Notes under the pieces: generated by a model
Database searches by the model: none
Told to the model about the DNA's origin: nothing
What the model saw: the letters and a program-made list of their open reading frames with translations, nothing else
Position numbers and translations under genes: made by a program
Assembly (NCBI GenBank): GCA_963580285.1
Contig: OY757024.1
Span: forward strand, 125,736,045 to 125,800,044
Length of the DNA stretch: 64,000 nucleotides
Reading direction: 5' to 3'
Source of the DNA: Lucinisca nassula
Lineage: Eukaryota > Mollusca > Bivalvia > Lucinida > Lucinidae
In this document: positions 22,385 through 32,052 of the stretch, one piece after another
Layout: the number at the start of each line of letters is the position of its first letter
Numbering within the stretch: position 1 is the stretch's first letter

Positions 22385-22978
22385 TAGCTCACATGAGCCA
22401 AAGGCTCCAGTGAGCTGATAGTATACCAAGGCTCCGGAGTCCGTCGTCTGTCGTCCGTCCATCCGTCGTCCACACTTTCAATGAAGCATATCTCAGAAGG
22501 CAGTCGACCAATCTTGTTTAAATTTTATGTGTAGCACCATTGGGCAAGGGGAAAGGCTGCATTAGGTTTTGGAGCTAGTCTGGTTCATTTGTTCCTTCAT
22601 TCTTCTTTCTCTCCATATAGAGATAATAGACCAATGTTAAATTTTTAATCAAAGATTTCTCAGGAACTATAAAAGCTAGAAGCATCAAATTTGGTATTCA
22701 ATAGAATAATGATGACTTATTTTGTGTAAGAGACATTGGGCTTTCTCAGCTTATTTGTTCATCTGTTCTTTCATTCTTCTTTCTCTCCATTTTGACCAAT
22801 GTTAAATTTTCGTCAAAGATTTCTCAGACACAATAGAAGTTAGAAGCCACAAACTTGATATGCATTGCAATAATGATGACTTATATCCTGTAAGGGTCAA
22901 TGGGCTGGATTCTATTAGCAGATTTAGTAGTCAAGTCTGTGAATTGTTAAAACTTAAGTTCCTCAGGTGAGCGGTTTA
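22385..22978. repeat. Second copy of the element head plus duplicated tail
   Basis: After the array a new head (gagccaaaggctccagtgag, cgtccgtccatccgtcgtcc) is followed by two imperfect repeats that include 'tttgttccttcattcttctt' / 'ctgttctttcattcttcttt' and 'aatgttaaattttt' / 'aatgttaaattttc'. Their spacing is about 150 bp. Confidence 0.6.
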
Positions 22979-23274
22979 GGCTCATTGAGCCTCTTGTATT
23001 ATTTTATTTTGGATAGCCTTTTGGCCATTTTATGGGAAAGGAGTTGTCCTTTTGGCTTTCCGATGTTGGTGTTTCCGTTAGGGTCTGTTGCTTCATGTTT
23101 GTGTTTCTTTCCCTTTGGTGTCTCTGATGGGAGCTGTGGGTTAATTGTATCGATTCCTGATCATTGCCTCTACTTCTATTTTAAATACATATATGCACGC
23201 ACACGCATACATACGCATATGTTAAAATTATAACTGCAAGAATAAATAGATATAGTAATGGAATCAAATCAGTT

Positions 23275-24005
23275 CCAACATCTTTATTCGTCTCAATTCG
23301 TCCACAACATGTCATTTAATAGGTTTTACGTTTTGGTAGCTTTAGGCCTCAGATTCTATGACGGTTCCAGCTGTAAGACTTACTTCAAATAATTGTATTT
23401 GAGCCCCGCCAAGCGATTTTGGGTCTTCGAGCATTCCGTCATGACAAATTTTAACTGCGCATGCCCAGCCATTCAGAGGGGCCAGTGATATGGCTTTCTG
23501 TCTGAAGGTTCCTCTTGATTCACTGCTTGTATGAGCGAGCAGCGAAGGTTCTGGTGAGACTGCGCGGATGCGCAGGCTCGCCTGAACCTTCGCTGCTCGC
23601 ATAGGCGATAAGTACCAAAATCGCTTGGCGGGGCCCATTTAATGTTGGTTGGTACCTGATGATCTGGCTCTGGTTTGGCTAACCGGAGTCTAACTGTTGG
23701 TTTTATTTTGCTCCAGCATTTCAGTTATTTCATGCTGTCGAGTCTTCACCATTGTTTCATCTCTGTAATTGTTTGATTTTTATGTTCTCGGAGATGAAGC
23801 ACTGATGCGTTAGGAGGCCTTCATGCGGACTGAACAAATTATATTTGTCTAAGCCACACCAGAAGTAAGGGAGAGGAGTGTGGCCATGTAAAATCGATTT
23901 AAGCCCCCCCCCTCCAGCCCCCCACCCCCACAACCACAAACACCCTCAGTGAAATACTTTTCACTGACCATTTCAAGGCGGTTCTTCTGTCGCGGTTTAT
24001 TTTTG
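23275..24005 (+). mobile_element. RTX 3' copy with nested MITE
   Basis: The copy begins with the end of the RTX protein frame ('caacatctttattcgtctca', 'cagattctatgacggttcca'), is interrupted by a MITE at 23403-23634, and resumes at 'tttaatgttggttggtacct'. It runs through 'catgcggactgaacaaatta' and a C-rich block near 23907-23940 to 'cggttcttctgtcgcggttt'. Confidence 0.8.
23403..23634. mobile_element. MITE with perfect GCCCCGCCAAGCGATTTTGG ends
   Basis: The 20-bp terminal inverted repeats are exact. A long internal palindrome (about 23535-23605) has arms around 'gagcagcgaaggttc' and 'gaaccttcgctgctc' with 'tgcgcggatgcgcaggc' in the centre. The element is 232 bp, has no coding capacity, and is inserted in the RTX 3' region. 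Confidence 0.9.
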
Positions 24006-24134
24006 ATTAACCTAGTAAGGAAAGGTAACTCAGGAAGGGCCACAATCTAAGAACGCAGCCATCTCAAGGTCACTTAAAAAAGTGACACGGAAGCACACAC
24101 AAAAACATATGAAACATGAACCAACGGCGCTAAG

Positions 24135-24540
24135 AATCGTGTGTTATTGCTCATGTATTTTTGAATTTATTCATTAGGAAAACACGCCTATACAAATACA
24201 TTGTAAACTTTTTCGCCGAAAAATTGAAAGTTTTAGATGAAAAATTGTAATATTTTTCTTATTTCTGCTCAAATATAGATTGTTGGCACTCGGTAGAACC
24301 GCCTCATCGAGGTGGTTCTAACGAGTTCCAACAATCTATATTTTAGAGCAGAAATAAGAAAAATAAGGTTTACCCCTGCAAACCCCAGTTTTACTATATA
24401 AAAGTGGGGTTCGAGGGGGTAAAATATATAGGCGTGTTCTCGTGATGAAACTCGCCTAGTATTTTATCCCTTTTCCTCAACTCGTTCAGTTAATTCAATA
24501 ATACAAAAACACTCATGTAAGATCCTCTATTTATGGCAAG
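24135..24540. mobile_element. Palindromic repeat interrupted by an HP-A MITE
   Basis: The outer repeat ('tgctcatgtatttttgaatt' on the left; 'ccttttcctcaactcgttca' and 'aataatacaaaaacactcat' on the right) is the one also seen at 3735-3800 and 30120-30235. HP-A lies at 24172-24447 (CATTAGGAAAACACGCC to CGTGATG) with an intact core whose arms carry 'ctcggtagaacc' and 'ggtggttctaacgag'. Confidence 0.8.
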
Positions 24541-24630
24541 ATTAATAGCGCCTTATATGATAAAATATCACAGCATATCCATTAAAGAAAACAAACACAT
24601 GTGATCTGGTTAAAAGGTTTGATATTTATG

Positions 24631-24835
24631 CCCCCGCATCATATGATGCCGGGGGCATATAGTTTTTCGGTTTTCCGTACGTGCGTACATGTATACGTCC
24701 GTCTGTACGTGTGTGTGTACGTACGTACGTACGTGATCCTGTAACCTCAGGTTAAAGTTTTTGTAACAGGTACTAGATGAATGGCATTTGGCGGGGGCAT
24801 CCGTGTCCTATGGACACTTTTTCTAGTTTTTTTTT
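24631..24835 (+). repeat. GCCCCCG hairpin element with GTAC tract
   Basis: It opens with the hairpin 'gcccccgcatcatatgatgc' and 'cgggggcata', runs through a gtac/cgta microsatellite at about 24700-24735, and ends 'gggggcatccgtgtcctatg' and 'gacactttttctagttttt'. The ending 'ctag' followed by t and the hairpin design are compatible with a Helitron-like element read in reverse, but this is uncertain. Confidence 0.6.
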
Positions 24836-24938
24836 TATTTTCATATCAAACATAGACAACAACAACGTAGCAGTCGTGTATGCGCAAGTCCTCTGGGTTG
24901 TAACGCATTGCCTGGGCTTCCTATCCGCCTCTTAGTAC

Positions 24939-25128
24939 CATCACGAAAACAAGCCTATATGATTTTGACCCCCTTGAACCCCACTTTTATATAGTAAAAC
25001 TTGGGTTTACAGGGGTAAACCCTATTTTTCTTATTTCTGCTCTACAATATAGATTGTGGGTACTCGTTAGAACCGCCTCAATGAGTCTACACGATACAAT
25101 GTATTTGTATGGGCGTGTTTTCTTAATG
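24939..25128 (-). mobile_element. HP-A MITE with internal deletion
   Basis: CATCACGAAAACAAGCC at left and GGGCGTGTTTTCTTAATG at right. The left half is complete up to 'actcgttagaaccgcctcaa', then jumps to 'acaatgtatttgtat', so one arm of the core and the adjacent block are missing. Confidence 0.8.
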
Positions 25129-25369
25129 ATTGTACTGAATGAATTCCAGGTTAGGTCTATACAACAAAGCAAATGCGTTTTGCTAAGACTGAAAATTTGC
25201 GTTGTTTGACAAATGCCTCCACTCGCAAGCCTTATATTTCCTTATTCGGTCTTCAATTTAGCCCAGTCATATGAAATCAGTGCATTGCGAAAACTTACAT
25301 TAAACACACAACACACACAACAGTCTCAGATGAGCTTGCACATCCGAGTATTCGCTAATTTCAGTGACT

Positions 25370-25685
25370 TAAAATCGATTAAGCCCCCCACCCCCCACAG
25401 GTGGAATTCGATTCCGATGACCGTTCCAAGGCGGTTCTTCTGTCGCGGTTTATTTTTGTTATGGTTTGTCTTTGGGTGTTTGTGTCGCTTATTCTATTTT
25501 ATTTTGGATAGCCTATTGGCAATTTTGTGGGAAAGAAACTGTCCTTTTGGCTTTCCGCTATTGACGTTTCCATTAGGGCCTGTTGTTTCATGTTTGTGTT
25601 TCTTTCCTTTTGGTGTCTCTGATTGGAGCTGTGGGTTAATTGTATCGATTCCTGATCATTGCCTCCACTTCTCTTTTTATTTATT
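25370..25685 (+). mobile_element. RTX 3' fragment, uninterrupted
   Basis: A continuous RTX tail from 'cttaaaatcgattaagcccc' through 'gaccgttccaaggcggttct', 'tttgtctttgggtgtttgtg' and 'gggaaagaaactgtcctttt' to 'attgtatcgattcctgatca'. It shows the empty site for the insertion found at 19619. Confidence 0.8.
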
Positions 25686-25735
25686 TGATTTTTCGTTGAT
25701 TGCAAATGGCCGCTTGTATGTTTTATCGTGCGCTA

Positions 25736-25874
25736 CATTACGAAAACACACCTATATAAATACATGAAAATTTGAGAAGTATGAAAAATAAGGTTTATCC
25801 ATGTAAACCCCAGTTTTACGGTATAAAAGTGAGGTTCATGGGGGTCAAAATTATAAAGGCGTGTTTTCTTGATG
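25736..25874 (+). mobile_element. HP-A MITE lacking the core hairpin
   Basis: CATTACGAAAACACACC at left and GGCGTGTTTTCTTGATG at right, with a on both flanks. The interior passes directly from 'acatgaaaatttgagaa' to 'aaataaggtttatccatg', so the whole palindrome is absent. The copy is 139 bp, half the usual 280. Confidence 0.85.
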
Positions 25875-25884
25875 AGCTGAAAAT

Positions 25885-26108
25885 CATTACAAAAACACAC
25901 CCATTCAAATATGTTGAAAAATTTATCACATAATAAAAAAAATGAAATTCTCAGAAAAAAATCTTATAAAATCTTTTTTCATAACATAGATTGTGGGTAC
26001 TCGTTAGAACACCTCGATAAAAAAATGTACAGCCCTTGAAACCCAAGGTTTGCTATATAAAAATGGGGTTCAAGGGGGTCAAAATTATATTGGCGTGTCT
26101 TCGTGATG
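25885..26108 (+). mobile_element. HP-A MITE, degenerate, one arm
   Basis: CATTACAAAAACACACC at left and GGCGTGTCTTCGTGATG at right, with t on both flanks. The core is reduced to 'gtgggtactcgttagaacac' and 'ctcgata'; the complementary arm is missing. Confidence 0.75.
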
Positions 26109-26138
26109 TAGCCTACGTTAACATCCATTTACTAAATA

Positions 26139-26486
26139 CAGTCGAACTTCGATGGCTCGAACCCCTTCGGGACCAAAGAAATTTGTTCGAAACAGCGGTA
26201 GTTCGAGCCACTGTTGCATACTTCCAGAAAACATAACTAGGGTATTTTTGGGCTTCTTTTCGGTGTTCTGTAACATAAATGTATGCTGTGTGTACTCATT
26301 AGAATCGCCTCGTTGAGGCGATTCTAATGAGTACACACAGCATACATTTGCAAGATAAAAGTCGAAAATCTCCTTAATTATCCCACACTTTTTCTTATGC
26401 AGAGGAATTCCCTAGGGACTCAAAAATGGGTTCGACTCAGCCATGGTAAACGAGCCATCGGTGTTCGAGCCATCGAAGTTCTACTG
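26139..26486. mobile_element. HP-D: TA-flanked MITE carrying the shared core
   Basis: The ends CAGTCGAACTTCGATGGCTC and (reversed) CAGTAGAACTTCGATGGCTC are inverted repeats flanked by TA on both sides (26137-26138 and 26487-26488), the signature of Tc1/mariner-type insertion. The centre is a palindrome with 'actcattagaatcgcc', loop 'tcgttga' and the exact complement, a variant of the HP-A/HP-B core with changes in both arms. No transposase is present. Confidence 0.88.
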
Positions 26487-26548
26487 TAGGTATTTTCATT
26501 CTTGTTGTGGCTAAGAGCTGTACAGATTCCGGAGCGCAGTAGATATAA

Positions 26549-26777
26549 GAGCCAGCGCAAGTCAAAACCTACAATAAGACATGTGCGCCCATTTAAGACG
26601 CAGATCAGCCTGCGCATCCGCGCAATCTGATCAGAGTCTTCACTTTGCGCTCTAAGGATAGCTAAGGGCCCATTGCTCCTTCATGCAGCAAGACAAGTCT
26701 CTGGTTAGACTATATGGATGCGCAGGCTGATCTGATTCTTCGCTGGACGCACATGTCTTATTGTAGATTTTGTCATG
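26549..26777. mobile_element. MITE with CATGTGCGCCC ends
   Basis: The inverted ends contain 'ctacaataagacatgtgcgc' and its complement 'gcacatgtcttattgtag'. Interior strings 'gatcagcctgcgcatccgcg' and 'ccttcatgcagcaagacaag' match copies at 31330 and 46774. A 14-bp direct repeat (cgcagtagatataa) flanks it at 26535 and 26778. This is longer than a normal cut-and-paste duplication and may be partly terminal sequence. Confidence 0.8.
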
Positions 26778-26799
26778 CGCAGTAGATATAAATGATTGA

Positions 26800-27325
26800 A
26801 ATTTATCACGATCTCCGTCGCTATTTTGACGTTTATACAATTGCAAAATGGACACAACGCATCTAACAGATGAGCTTCTGGTTTACATGACGGTTTATAT
26901 ATCGAAATAGTGTCTGTATATTCAGTTTTATTTCTTTTGCGCCGATTAATCAAACGAGGGCATTGAACAAAAGAAGTGTATAAGATTGTTCTAGCTAGAG
27001 TGGAAATCGCCGATACTCGCCGTTACCCAGGTAGAAGTGAAGGCAATGATCATGAATCGACCAAGTACTGAAATGCACTCCATCACTCGAACGGAAACAA
27101 GACACATGCCTTGGTGGACCAGTCAGATGCGAGCCAGACTGGAGATCAAATTGTCGCGAGTTCAACACCTCCGAGTCCGGCACCATTCGACCATGGAATA
27201 TTTTCCAGTCATTATCTCCTTTCTGTTGATTCAAGAAGAAAAGATGCCGGTTTCTGGCTCGCAAATGCGTACTGTTGTGATTGATTTCTTATAATGTATA
27301 TATTTCCCGCATTCCCTCATAAGGC
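26800..27325. other. Mostly unassigned; short RTX 3' end at 27030-27065
   Basis: 'gtagaagtgaaggcaatgat' at about 27030 matches the extreme 3' end of RTX in reverse. The rest shows no recognised repeat. Overlapping openings on both strands (27037-27294 and reverse) have no recognisable similarity. Confidence 0.4.
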
Positions 27326-27954
27326 TGCTTATGGAATTTGGTTTCAGTATGCCCAACAGCTGTAAAATAAGAAAAGTTTTAATTTTGACCCTTTAGTTAC
27401 CTCGGTCCAAGGTTCAGTAGTGACCTTGACCTTCATTTACTCATGTAGTTCATAGCATATATAAAATTAAAGTTAACAGACGACGTGTTTCCGAAAGAAA
27501 AAAAGCAATTAGCACTTTTTCTCATACAAAGGCATATGCGACCAAATTTGACCTTGGCATATATACGTACATCAGAGTCAACCCAGAGTCATCATTTGAG
27601 CAAACGTTGATAGGTCTGAGTCTCCAATGCTACATACCAAGTGTAAAGGCAATCACTTCCCTAAAGGCAATCACTTCACTGATTCCAGAGAAGAAGGTTT
27701 GAATTTTATGTTCCGGAGATGTTGCACTGATGAGTTTGAAATCCTTCATGCGGACTGTACAAATTATATGAATGTCTAAAACCACGATAGAATCAAGGGC
27801 GAGGATTGTGGCAACGTAAACTCGATTTAAGTCCCAGTAAAAAACTTTTTACTGCCCGTTCAATGGCGGTTCTTCTGTTGTGGTTAATTATTATTATTAT
27901 TATTATACGAGAAGTACGTGCTTGCGTGTATGTATTGCTAATATATTTAAGAAA

Positions 27955-28112
27955 TAGATCAGCACTAACTGTGATTTGATGAGTAATAAATCACAGTTTG
28001 GAGGTCAGTTGTAAAGTAGATCAAAACACGTCGCGCGCAGCGCGCGTGATTTGTCTACTTACAACTGACCGACAAAGTGTGATTTATTACTCAACAAATC
28101 ATTTTCGATTCT
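27955..28112. repeat. Foldback element
   Basis: Nested inverted segments: 'gtgatttgatgagtaataaa' pairs with 'tttattactcaacaaatca', and 'ggtcagttgtaaagtagatc' pairs with 'tctacttacaactgacc'. The centre is the GC-rich palindrome cgcgcgcagcgcgcg. The total is about 155 bp. Confidence 0.85.
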
Positions 28113-28170
28113 AACAGGCTGAAAATGGGCAATAATGCTTTTGTTTCCTACAAAATCTCAACCTTTCGCC

Positions 28171-28333
28171 AGAAGCCTCCGTGGTCGAGTGGTTACGCTA
28201 CTCGCCTTGTAAACCAGGGGTCGCAGGTTCGATCCCGGGCTTCTCCAGACTTTCGGATGAGTCTTTAAACCGAGGTCCCGTCTCCGTATGACCTTAGCTG
28301 TTGGTGGGACGTAAAACTGAAACACTCACTCAC
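28171..28333 (+). mobile_element. SINE-2, tRNA-derived, with 13-bp target duplication
   Basis: The head resembles a tRNA: 'tggtcgagtggtta' (A-box-like), a possible tgt anticodon in 'cttgtaaa', 'ggttcgatcccgg' (B box), and agaagcc pairing with ggcttct as acceptor stem. The anticodon and T stems contain mismatches, so it is not a working tRNA. A tail 'gtgggacgtaaaactgaaac' and an actc repeat follow. The exact direct repeat tcaacctttcgcc is at 28158-28170 and 28334-28346. Confidence 0.9.
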
Positions 28334-28936
28334 TCAACCTTTCGCCATTGTTAGAAGAAACCCCGCTAAAATTATCGACTGAAACACATGGATTTATATC
28401 CTTTTCTAACGTTTTCGATGCGAGAATATGACGTTACACCGCCTAACGTCAAGGAAAACGACAAGTGACGTCATAAATTGGTAGTTTTTAATGACGTCAC
28501 TCGTCACGCTCTTCCTTGCCGTGATTTGTTGTAGAATAAAACACAGTTATTTTCCATTGCCATAATAGGCGCCGTTTTGCCATTTTGTGGAAAATTAACT
28601 ATTCTTTGGGCTCTCCGCTTGTTACTTTTTCATTATGGTGAAGTTGTTTTATGTTTGTGTTTTTTTTTTTCCTTTGGTGTCTTGGATGGGAGGTGTGAGG
28701 TAATTGTGTCGAAATCTGATCATTGCCTTCACTTATATTCTGAATGTTTTTTACCATGTATGGTCATGGCAGATTCTTCAGTTCTACTATCCTATAACAG
28801 TTACATATGAAATTTGACTTCAGTTTGCTCAGCGGCTTCTAAAAACAACAAGTTTAAATTTTGATATCTGCGTGACCTTGGTCCAAGGTTAAGTAGTAAT
28901 CTTGACTTTCAATTATTAATTTAGATGAATGCTTTG

Positions 28937-29164
28937 TTTGTTTGATTTGAGGTTTATCGTCCCCGTCAACACTATGTAGGTCATTTTGGAGACGTTGCTT
29001 CCAATTTTGTGGGGCTTTTACCCGACATTGAGATGAAATGACACCTCAAGCCCTGCCACCCAATGAAACCAATTGAGTTTATATGCATGGACGGTCCGAC
29101 TCGCAACACTTTTCCTGGGCAGGCTTAGATTCTCTAAGCAATTTACCAGTACTCATGTGCGGCA
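28937..29164 (-). mobile_element. SINE-1 copy, 5'-truncated
   Basis: The reversed copy begins at 'tttgtttgatttgaggttta' and runs through 'acattgagatgaaatgacac' to 'ttaccagtactcatgtgcgg', where the head of the SINE is missing. Truncation at the head is normal for retroposons. Confidence 0.85.
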
Positions 29165-30119
29165 TATGTAATCTTAATAGTTAACAATTTCCACTTTATC
29201 CCCATACAAAAGCATAAACGGCTAAATTTGACCTTGACTTAAATTAGGTCATTGTAATCCCAGAGTCATCATTTGGCAAAACTATGGTTGGCGGACCCGT
29301 GTCGAAAATGCTACATGCCAAGTATCAATGCAATCGGCCCGCCGGTTCAAGAGAAGAATATTTTAAGAGTTTGTACCTTATGTGGTCATGGCGAAAGTCT
29401 TGTTCATGCGACTTGGGCCAATAAAACGAACTTTAATTTAATTTCATCCTATGAAAACTTCATATTGAAATTGACTTCAATTTTCCCAGCGGTTTTAAAA
29501 AAGGTTTTAGTTTTGATATCTGAGAGACCTTAGTCCAAGGTCAGAAAGTGTCCTTGATCTCTGATGCTCGCATAGCTTTATTTACTTATCAAGTTGATTG
29601 CATATAAAAACTTAAAAGTCACAGACAACATTAGTTGCCGAACAAATTAATAATTTCCACTTTTTCCCATACAGAAGCATATGCGATTTTTTTTACCTTG
29701 GCGTAAATTGGGTCAAGGTGAACCCAGAATCATCAATTGAACAAATGAACAATAATGGTGGACCTGAGTCCTAAATGTTTCATACCATGTTTCAAGACAA
29801 TCGGCCCAACGATTATTGAGAAGAAGATTTCTAGGTGTTTACCTTATACGGCTATGGCGGTCATCCCCGTCATGTGATTAAGACGCCATGAACAAACTTT
29901 CGTTCTGTTCCACATGAAATTTGACTTCAATCGGCCCAGTGTTTGTTTGAAAATGTTGGCAGATGACAGACTACAGACGACAGACGCCGACAACGGAGCC
30001 TTACCAACTATACGCTCACCAATGAACATTCGGCTCTTGTGAGCTGAAAAACGTTTGTTCCAGTTTTGTAAAACAACCGTGAATAAAATTCGTTTAAATG
30101 TCATATGATAAAAGAATCT

Positions 30120-30235
30120 TGCATACGTGCTCATGTATTATTGAAGCCCTGCATTTTATCCCTTTCCCTCAACCCGTTTAATAATTCAGTAATACATGGA
30201 CACTCGTGTAAAATGCTCTATTTACTGTTTTCGTT
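30120..30235. repeat. Palindromic dispersed repeat
   Basis: 'gtgctcatgtattattgaag' and 'cagtaatacatggacactcg' form the two arms around 'cctttccctcaacccgttta'. The same repeat is interrupted at 3735 and 24135. Confidence 0.7.
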
Positions 30236-30267
30236 TTCTGAAATTGCATTTAGAATTTAAGTCGCAA

Positions 30268-30446
30268 TCAAACTGCAATTAATTCTCATGAGGAGTTCTT
30301 GCAGGTTGTCGTCTAGGAACACGAAGTTCCCACCAATGCGCCGGGCGAATGGGACAACCACTGGGCGTAAAGTTTGGTCTACGTAACGCTGGCCAGTCAA
30401 GTTACCTTGAACGATCATGGTAATTTGACTGGCCAGCGTTACGCGC
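30268..30446 (-). pseudogene. Tc1-like transposase, middle segment, inverted relic
   Basis: On the minus strand this reads as the middle of a Tc1-family DDE transposase: the strings NLTGQRYVDQTLRPVVVPF and FVFLDDN are typical of the block that contains the second catalytic aspartate. After FVFLDDN the frame departs from the family. The facing + strand segment encodes the following part of the protein, so the gene has been broken and inverted. No terminal inverted repeats were identified. Confidence 0.8.
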
Positions 30447-30733
30447 CCACATCGAGCCCGAGTTGCCATCGAATTTCTGAGACAACAAGGTGTAAGGACA
30501 CTGCCGTGGCCAGCCAAATCCCCAGATATGTCGCCGATTGAGCACATTTGGGATGTCTTGGGTCGCCACGTGTGCAACCGACCGCAGCGTTGTAACAATC
30601 TGCAACAGCTTGGCCGAGCATTGCAAGAAGAATGGCGACGGATACCAAGGGAGATAATCCGTCGCACAATCACTAGCATGCCCAGAAGGTGTCGTGCATG
30701 CATTAATGCTCGTGGTGCATGGACCAGATACTG
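30420..30733 (+). pseudogene. Tc1-like transposase, C-terminal segment
   Basis: The + strand reads RPHRARVAIEFLRQQGVRTL, then PWPAKSPDMSPIEHIWD (the block with the third acidic residue of the DDE triad) and ends ACINARGAWTRY before a stop at 30731-30733. This matches the C-terminus of Tc1-family transposases. The start of the segment repeats, out of frame, the LTGQRY sequence also present on the minus strand next to it, giving an inverted duplication at 30396-30446. It is a non-functional relic. Confidence 0.85.
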
Positions 30734-31329
30734 ATCCCCTTTGCATATAAACCTTCCCTGTGACATTGAAGTTTCGCTTCTTTCTATTTGAATTTGGGGG
30801 TTCCCTTATTTTTTACCCCTGGTATATTTCTGCGTCTAAGATAGTTTGTGGGCAGTCTCAGAACCGCTTATAATGAATACCTACATTTATGATTTGAGAA
30901 GTAATGTTCTTATGCATTACATGGTTCGTAGTTAATCATTGAGCCCCCAAGGTATTCTATCTTCAGCTAAGATTTCTTTCTGTGCCTGTTTTGTTTCTGG
31001 CAATTCGTGTAAATAGCCCGTCCTTCTATGACATCCTGGATTTCTGTCTGATCTTTGTCACGGGTAATGCGCGTGCAGAACTGCAGGAGATGTTTATTCT
31101 TAAACCAATATTAATGATACAGCTTGAAAACTGATTCCCTATGTACTATTATCTAAATGTGCTTTAAATTCTATCTTAGAAACGGCAGCTCTCTCATTAA
31201 ATGCTTAATTCCCCAGTAGAAGACTAAGCCTATATTTTCAAAGAACTGGAATACAAGGTTAAGTGTTCCTGGGCTGGTTACCGAGAGCAACAGTGGGAGT
31301 CATCAATTTTAATTTAAACGCTTCTATTT
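30734..31329. other. No recognisable feature
   Basis: A faint HP-like remnant ('gtctcagaaccgctt') lies near 30855; otherwise nothing is recognised. Confidence 0.4.
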
Positions 31330-31331
31330 GA

Positions 31332-31555
31332 GCCGGGGCACAGTATTTCTTAAATCTTACACGTGCGCCCAACGAAGAATCAGATCAGCCTGCTCATCAA
31401 TATAGTCTAACCAGAGACTTCTCTTGCTGCATGAAGGAGCATTGGACCCTTAGCTATCCTTAGAGCAATTAACGAAGACTCTGATCAGCCTGATCTGAGT
31501 CTTCGCTGGGTGCACATGTCTTATTGTAGGTTTTGGCGTGCGCTGGCTCATTTGA
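31332..31555. mobile_element. GATCAGCCTGCGC-type MITE with unlike ends
   Basis: The left end resembles that of the copy at 46774 ('gagccggggcacagtatttc') and the right end that of the copy at 26549 ('taggttttggcgtgcgctgg'). The interior has 'cttgctgcatgaaggagcat' and 'agcgaag'-type arms. It may be a recombinant between two subfamilies. Confidence 0.75.
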
Positions 31556-31616
31556 TATAATCATTTGTCTTCTCCTTACATTACGATATGTCGCTCAAGA
31601 AAAGAGAATAACACTG

Positions 31617-31666
31617 GAATTTATTTATTTATTTATTTATTTATTTATTCATTTATTTATTTATTC
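31617..31666 (+). repeat. (ATTT)n microsatellite
   Basis: A run of attt units with one attc interruption spans about 50 bp. Confidence 0.95.
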
Positions 31667-31834
31667 CTAATATAACGTATCTTTGTGATGAAGGAGGACT
31701 GCCTTGCACGGTTGTAATAACTTGACATTTATAATATGCTTTAGTATTGTTTCAAAGATTCAAAGACAGTTAATTCGTGTTCGCTAGAACCGCCTCTTTG
31801 TTTTTTAACAGAATACAAAAATTACACACCCTTA

Positions 31835-32052
31835 ACCATTCTCTTGCTGAATATTCAATTAAGCCACACCCATTTCTGACTTTGAACCAATCAGATTATT
31901 TGAAGTAATTTATTCCTACATATTCATAAACTGAATGTCAAACAGTGCAGATCCTGATTAGATGGCTTCTTCAGAAGCCATCTGATCTGGATCTTCACTG
32001 TTTGCAAAGATATGGGTTGTCGTGAACAGCAAGATAAGGGTTAAAATTGTAA
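31835..32052. mobile_element. MITE with TTAACCCTTATC-type ends
   Basis: The ends 'cttaaccattctcttgctga' and 'cagcaagataagggtta' are inverted. The interior palindrome 'gatggcttcttcagaagcca' lies between 'gcagatcctgatta' and 'ctggatcttcactg'. Copies with the same design occur at 48125 and 48535. Confidence 0.8.

Larger units (their letters stand above)
19619..22978. mobile_element. Insertion with AGCTCACCTGAGC-type ends and internal array
   Basis: It starts 'tagctcacctgagccgaagg', followed by a ccgtcgt tandem tract, and ends near 'cctcaggtgagcgg' and 'gctcattgagcctcttgt'. The short ends are inverted (ctcacctgag and ctcaggtgag). A second internal start-like segment ('tagctcacatgagccaaagg' with another cgtccgtc tract) lies near 22385, so the insertion may be two related elements fused. 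The design recurs widely in mollusc DNA as I know it, but I cannot assign a superfamily. Confidence 0.65.
19145..23185 (+). mobile_element. RTX element 3' part, split by a 3.4-kb insertion
   Basis: The left piece (19145-19618) opens with the last codons of the RTX protein ('cgacagactgcatgcatggt', reading RQTACMV, and the terminal 'cagattctatgacggttcc') followed by the 3' region up to 'tttgggagtttgtgtcgctt'. The right piece (22979-23185) resumes at 'attttattttggatagcc' and ends at 'attgtatcgattcctgatca'. The copy at 25370-25685 is continuous at this point and acts as the empty site. Confidence 0.85.
27706..28749 (+). mobile_element. RTX 3' copy split by a foldback and a SINE
   Basis: Left RTX part: 'cggagatgttgcactgatga' to 'ggcggttcttctgttgtggt' (27706-27895). 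Right RTX part: 'cattttgtggaaaattaact' to 'cttcacttat' (28565-28740). Between them lie a foldback (27955-28112), unassigned sequence and SINE-2 (28171-28333). Confidence 0.75.
27330..30060 (+). repeat. Tandem repeat of about 430 bp, heavily interrupted
   Basis: Units are recognised by 'cttggtccaaggtt' type strings near 27405, 28875 and 29530, 'atgaaatttgacttca' near 28807 and 29910, and 'catacaaaggcatatgcga' or 'catacagaagcatatgcga' near 27525 and 29665. The array ends at 'agacgacagacgccgacaac' and 'ctcttgtgagctgaaa'. It is broken by an RTX copy (27706-28749, itself interrupted) and by a SINE-1 (28937-29164). Nothing looks coding. Confidence 0.7.

Noticed and set aside
24631..24835. Helitron assignment for the GCCCCCG hairpin element
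   Set aside because: The ctag end and the hairpin fit loosely, but the opposite end and an A/T target could not be shown, so it is kept as an unclassified repeat.
25213..25767. 184-codon open frame on the + strand
   Set aside because: It runs across unassigned sequence into an RTX 3' fragment that is present in many copies in both orientations. The N-terminal part has no recognisable similarity, so I do not call it a gene.
28171..28245. tRNA gene
   Set aside because: Acceptor arms pair and both promoter boxes are present, but the anticodon and T stems are mismatched and the sequence continues into a SINE tail with a target duplication.
30257..30766. 169-codon minus-strand frame over the Tc1 relic
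   Set aside because: Only the part at about 30268-30440 reads as transposase. The rest is the antisense of the + strand C-terminal segment.
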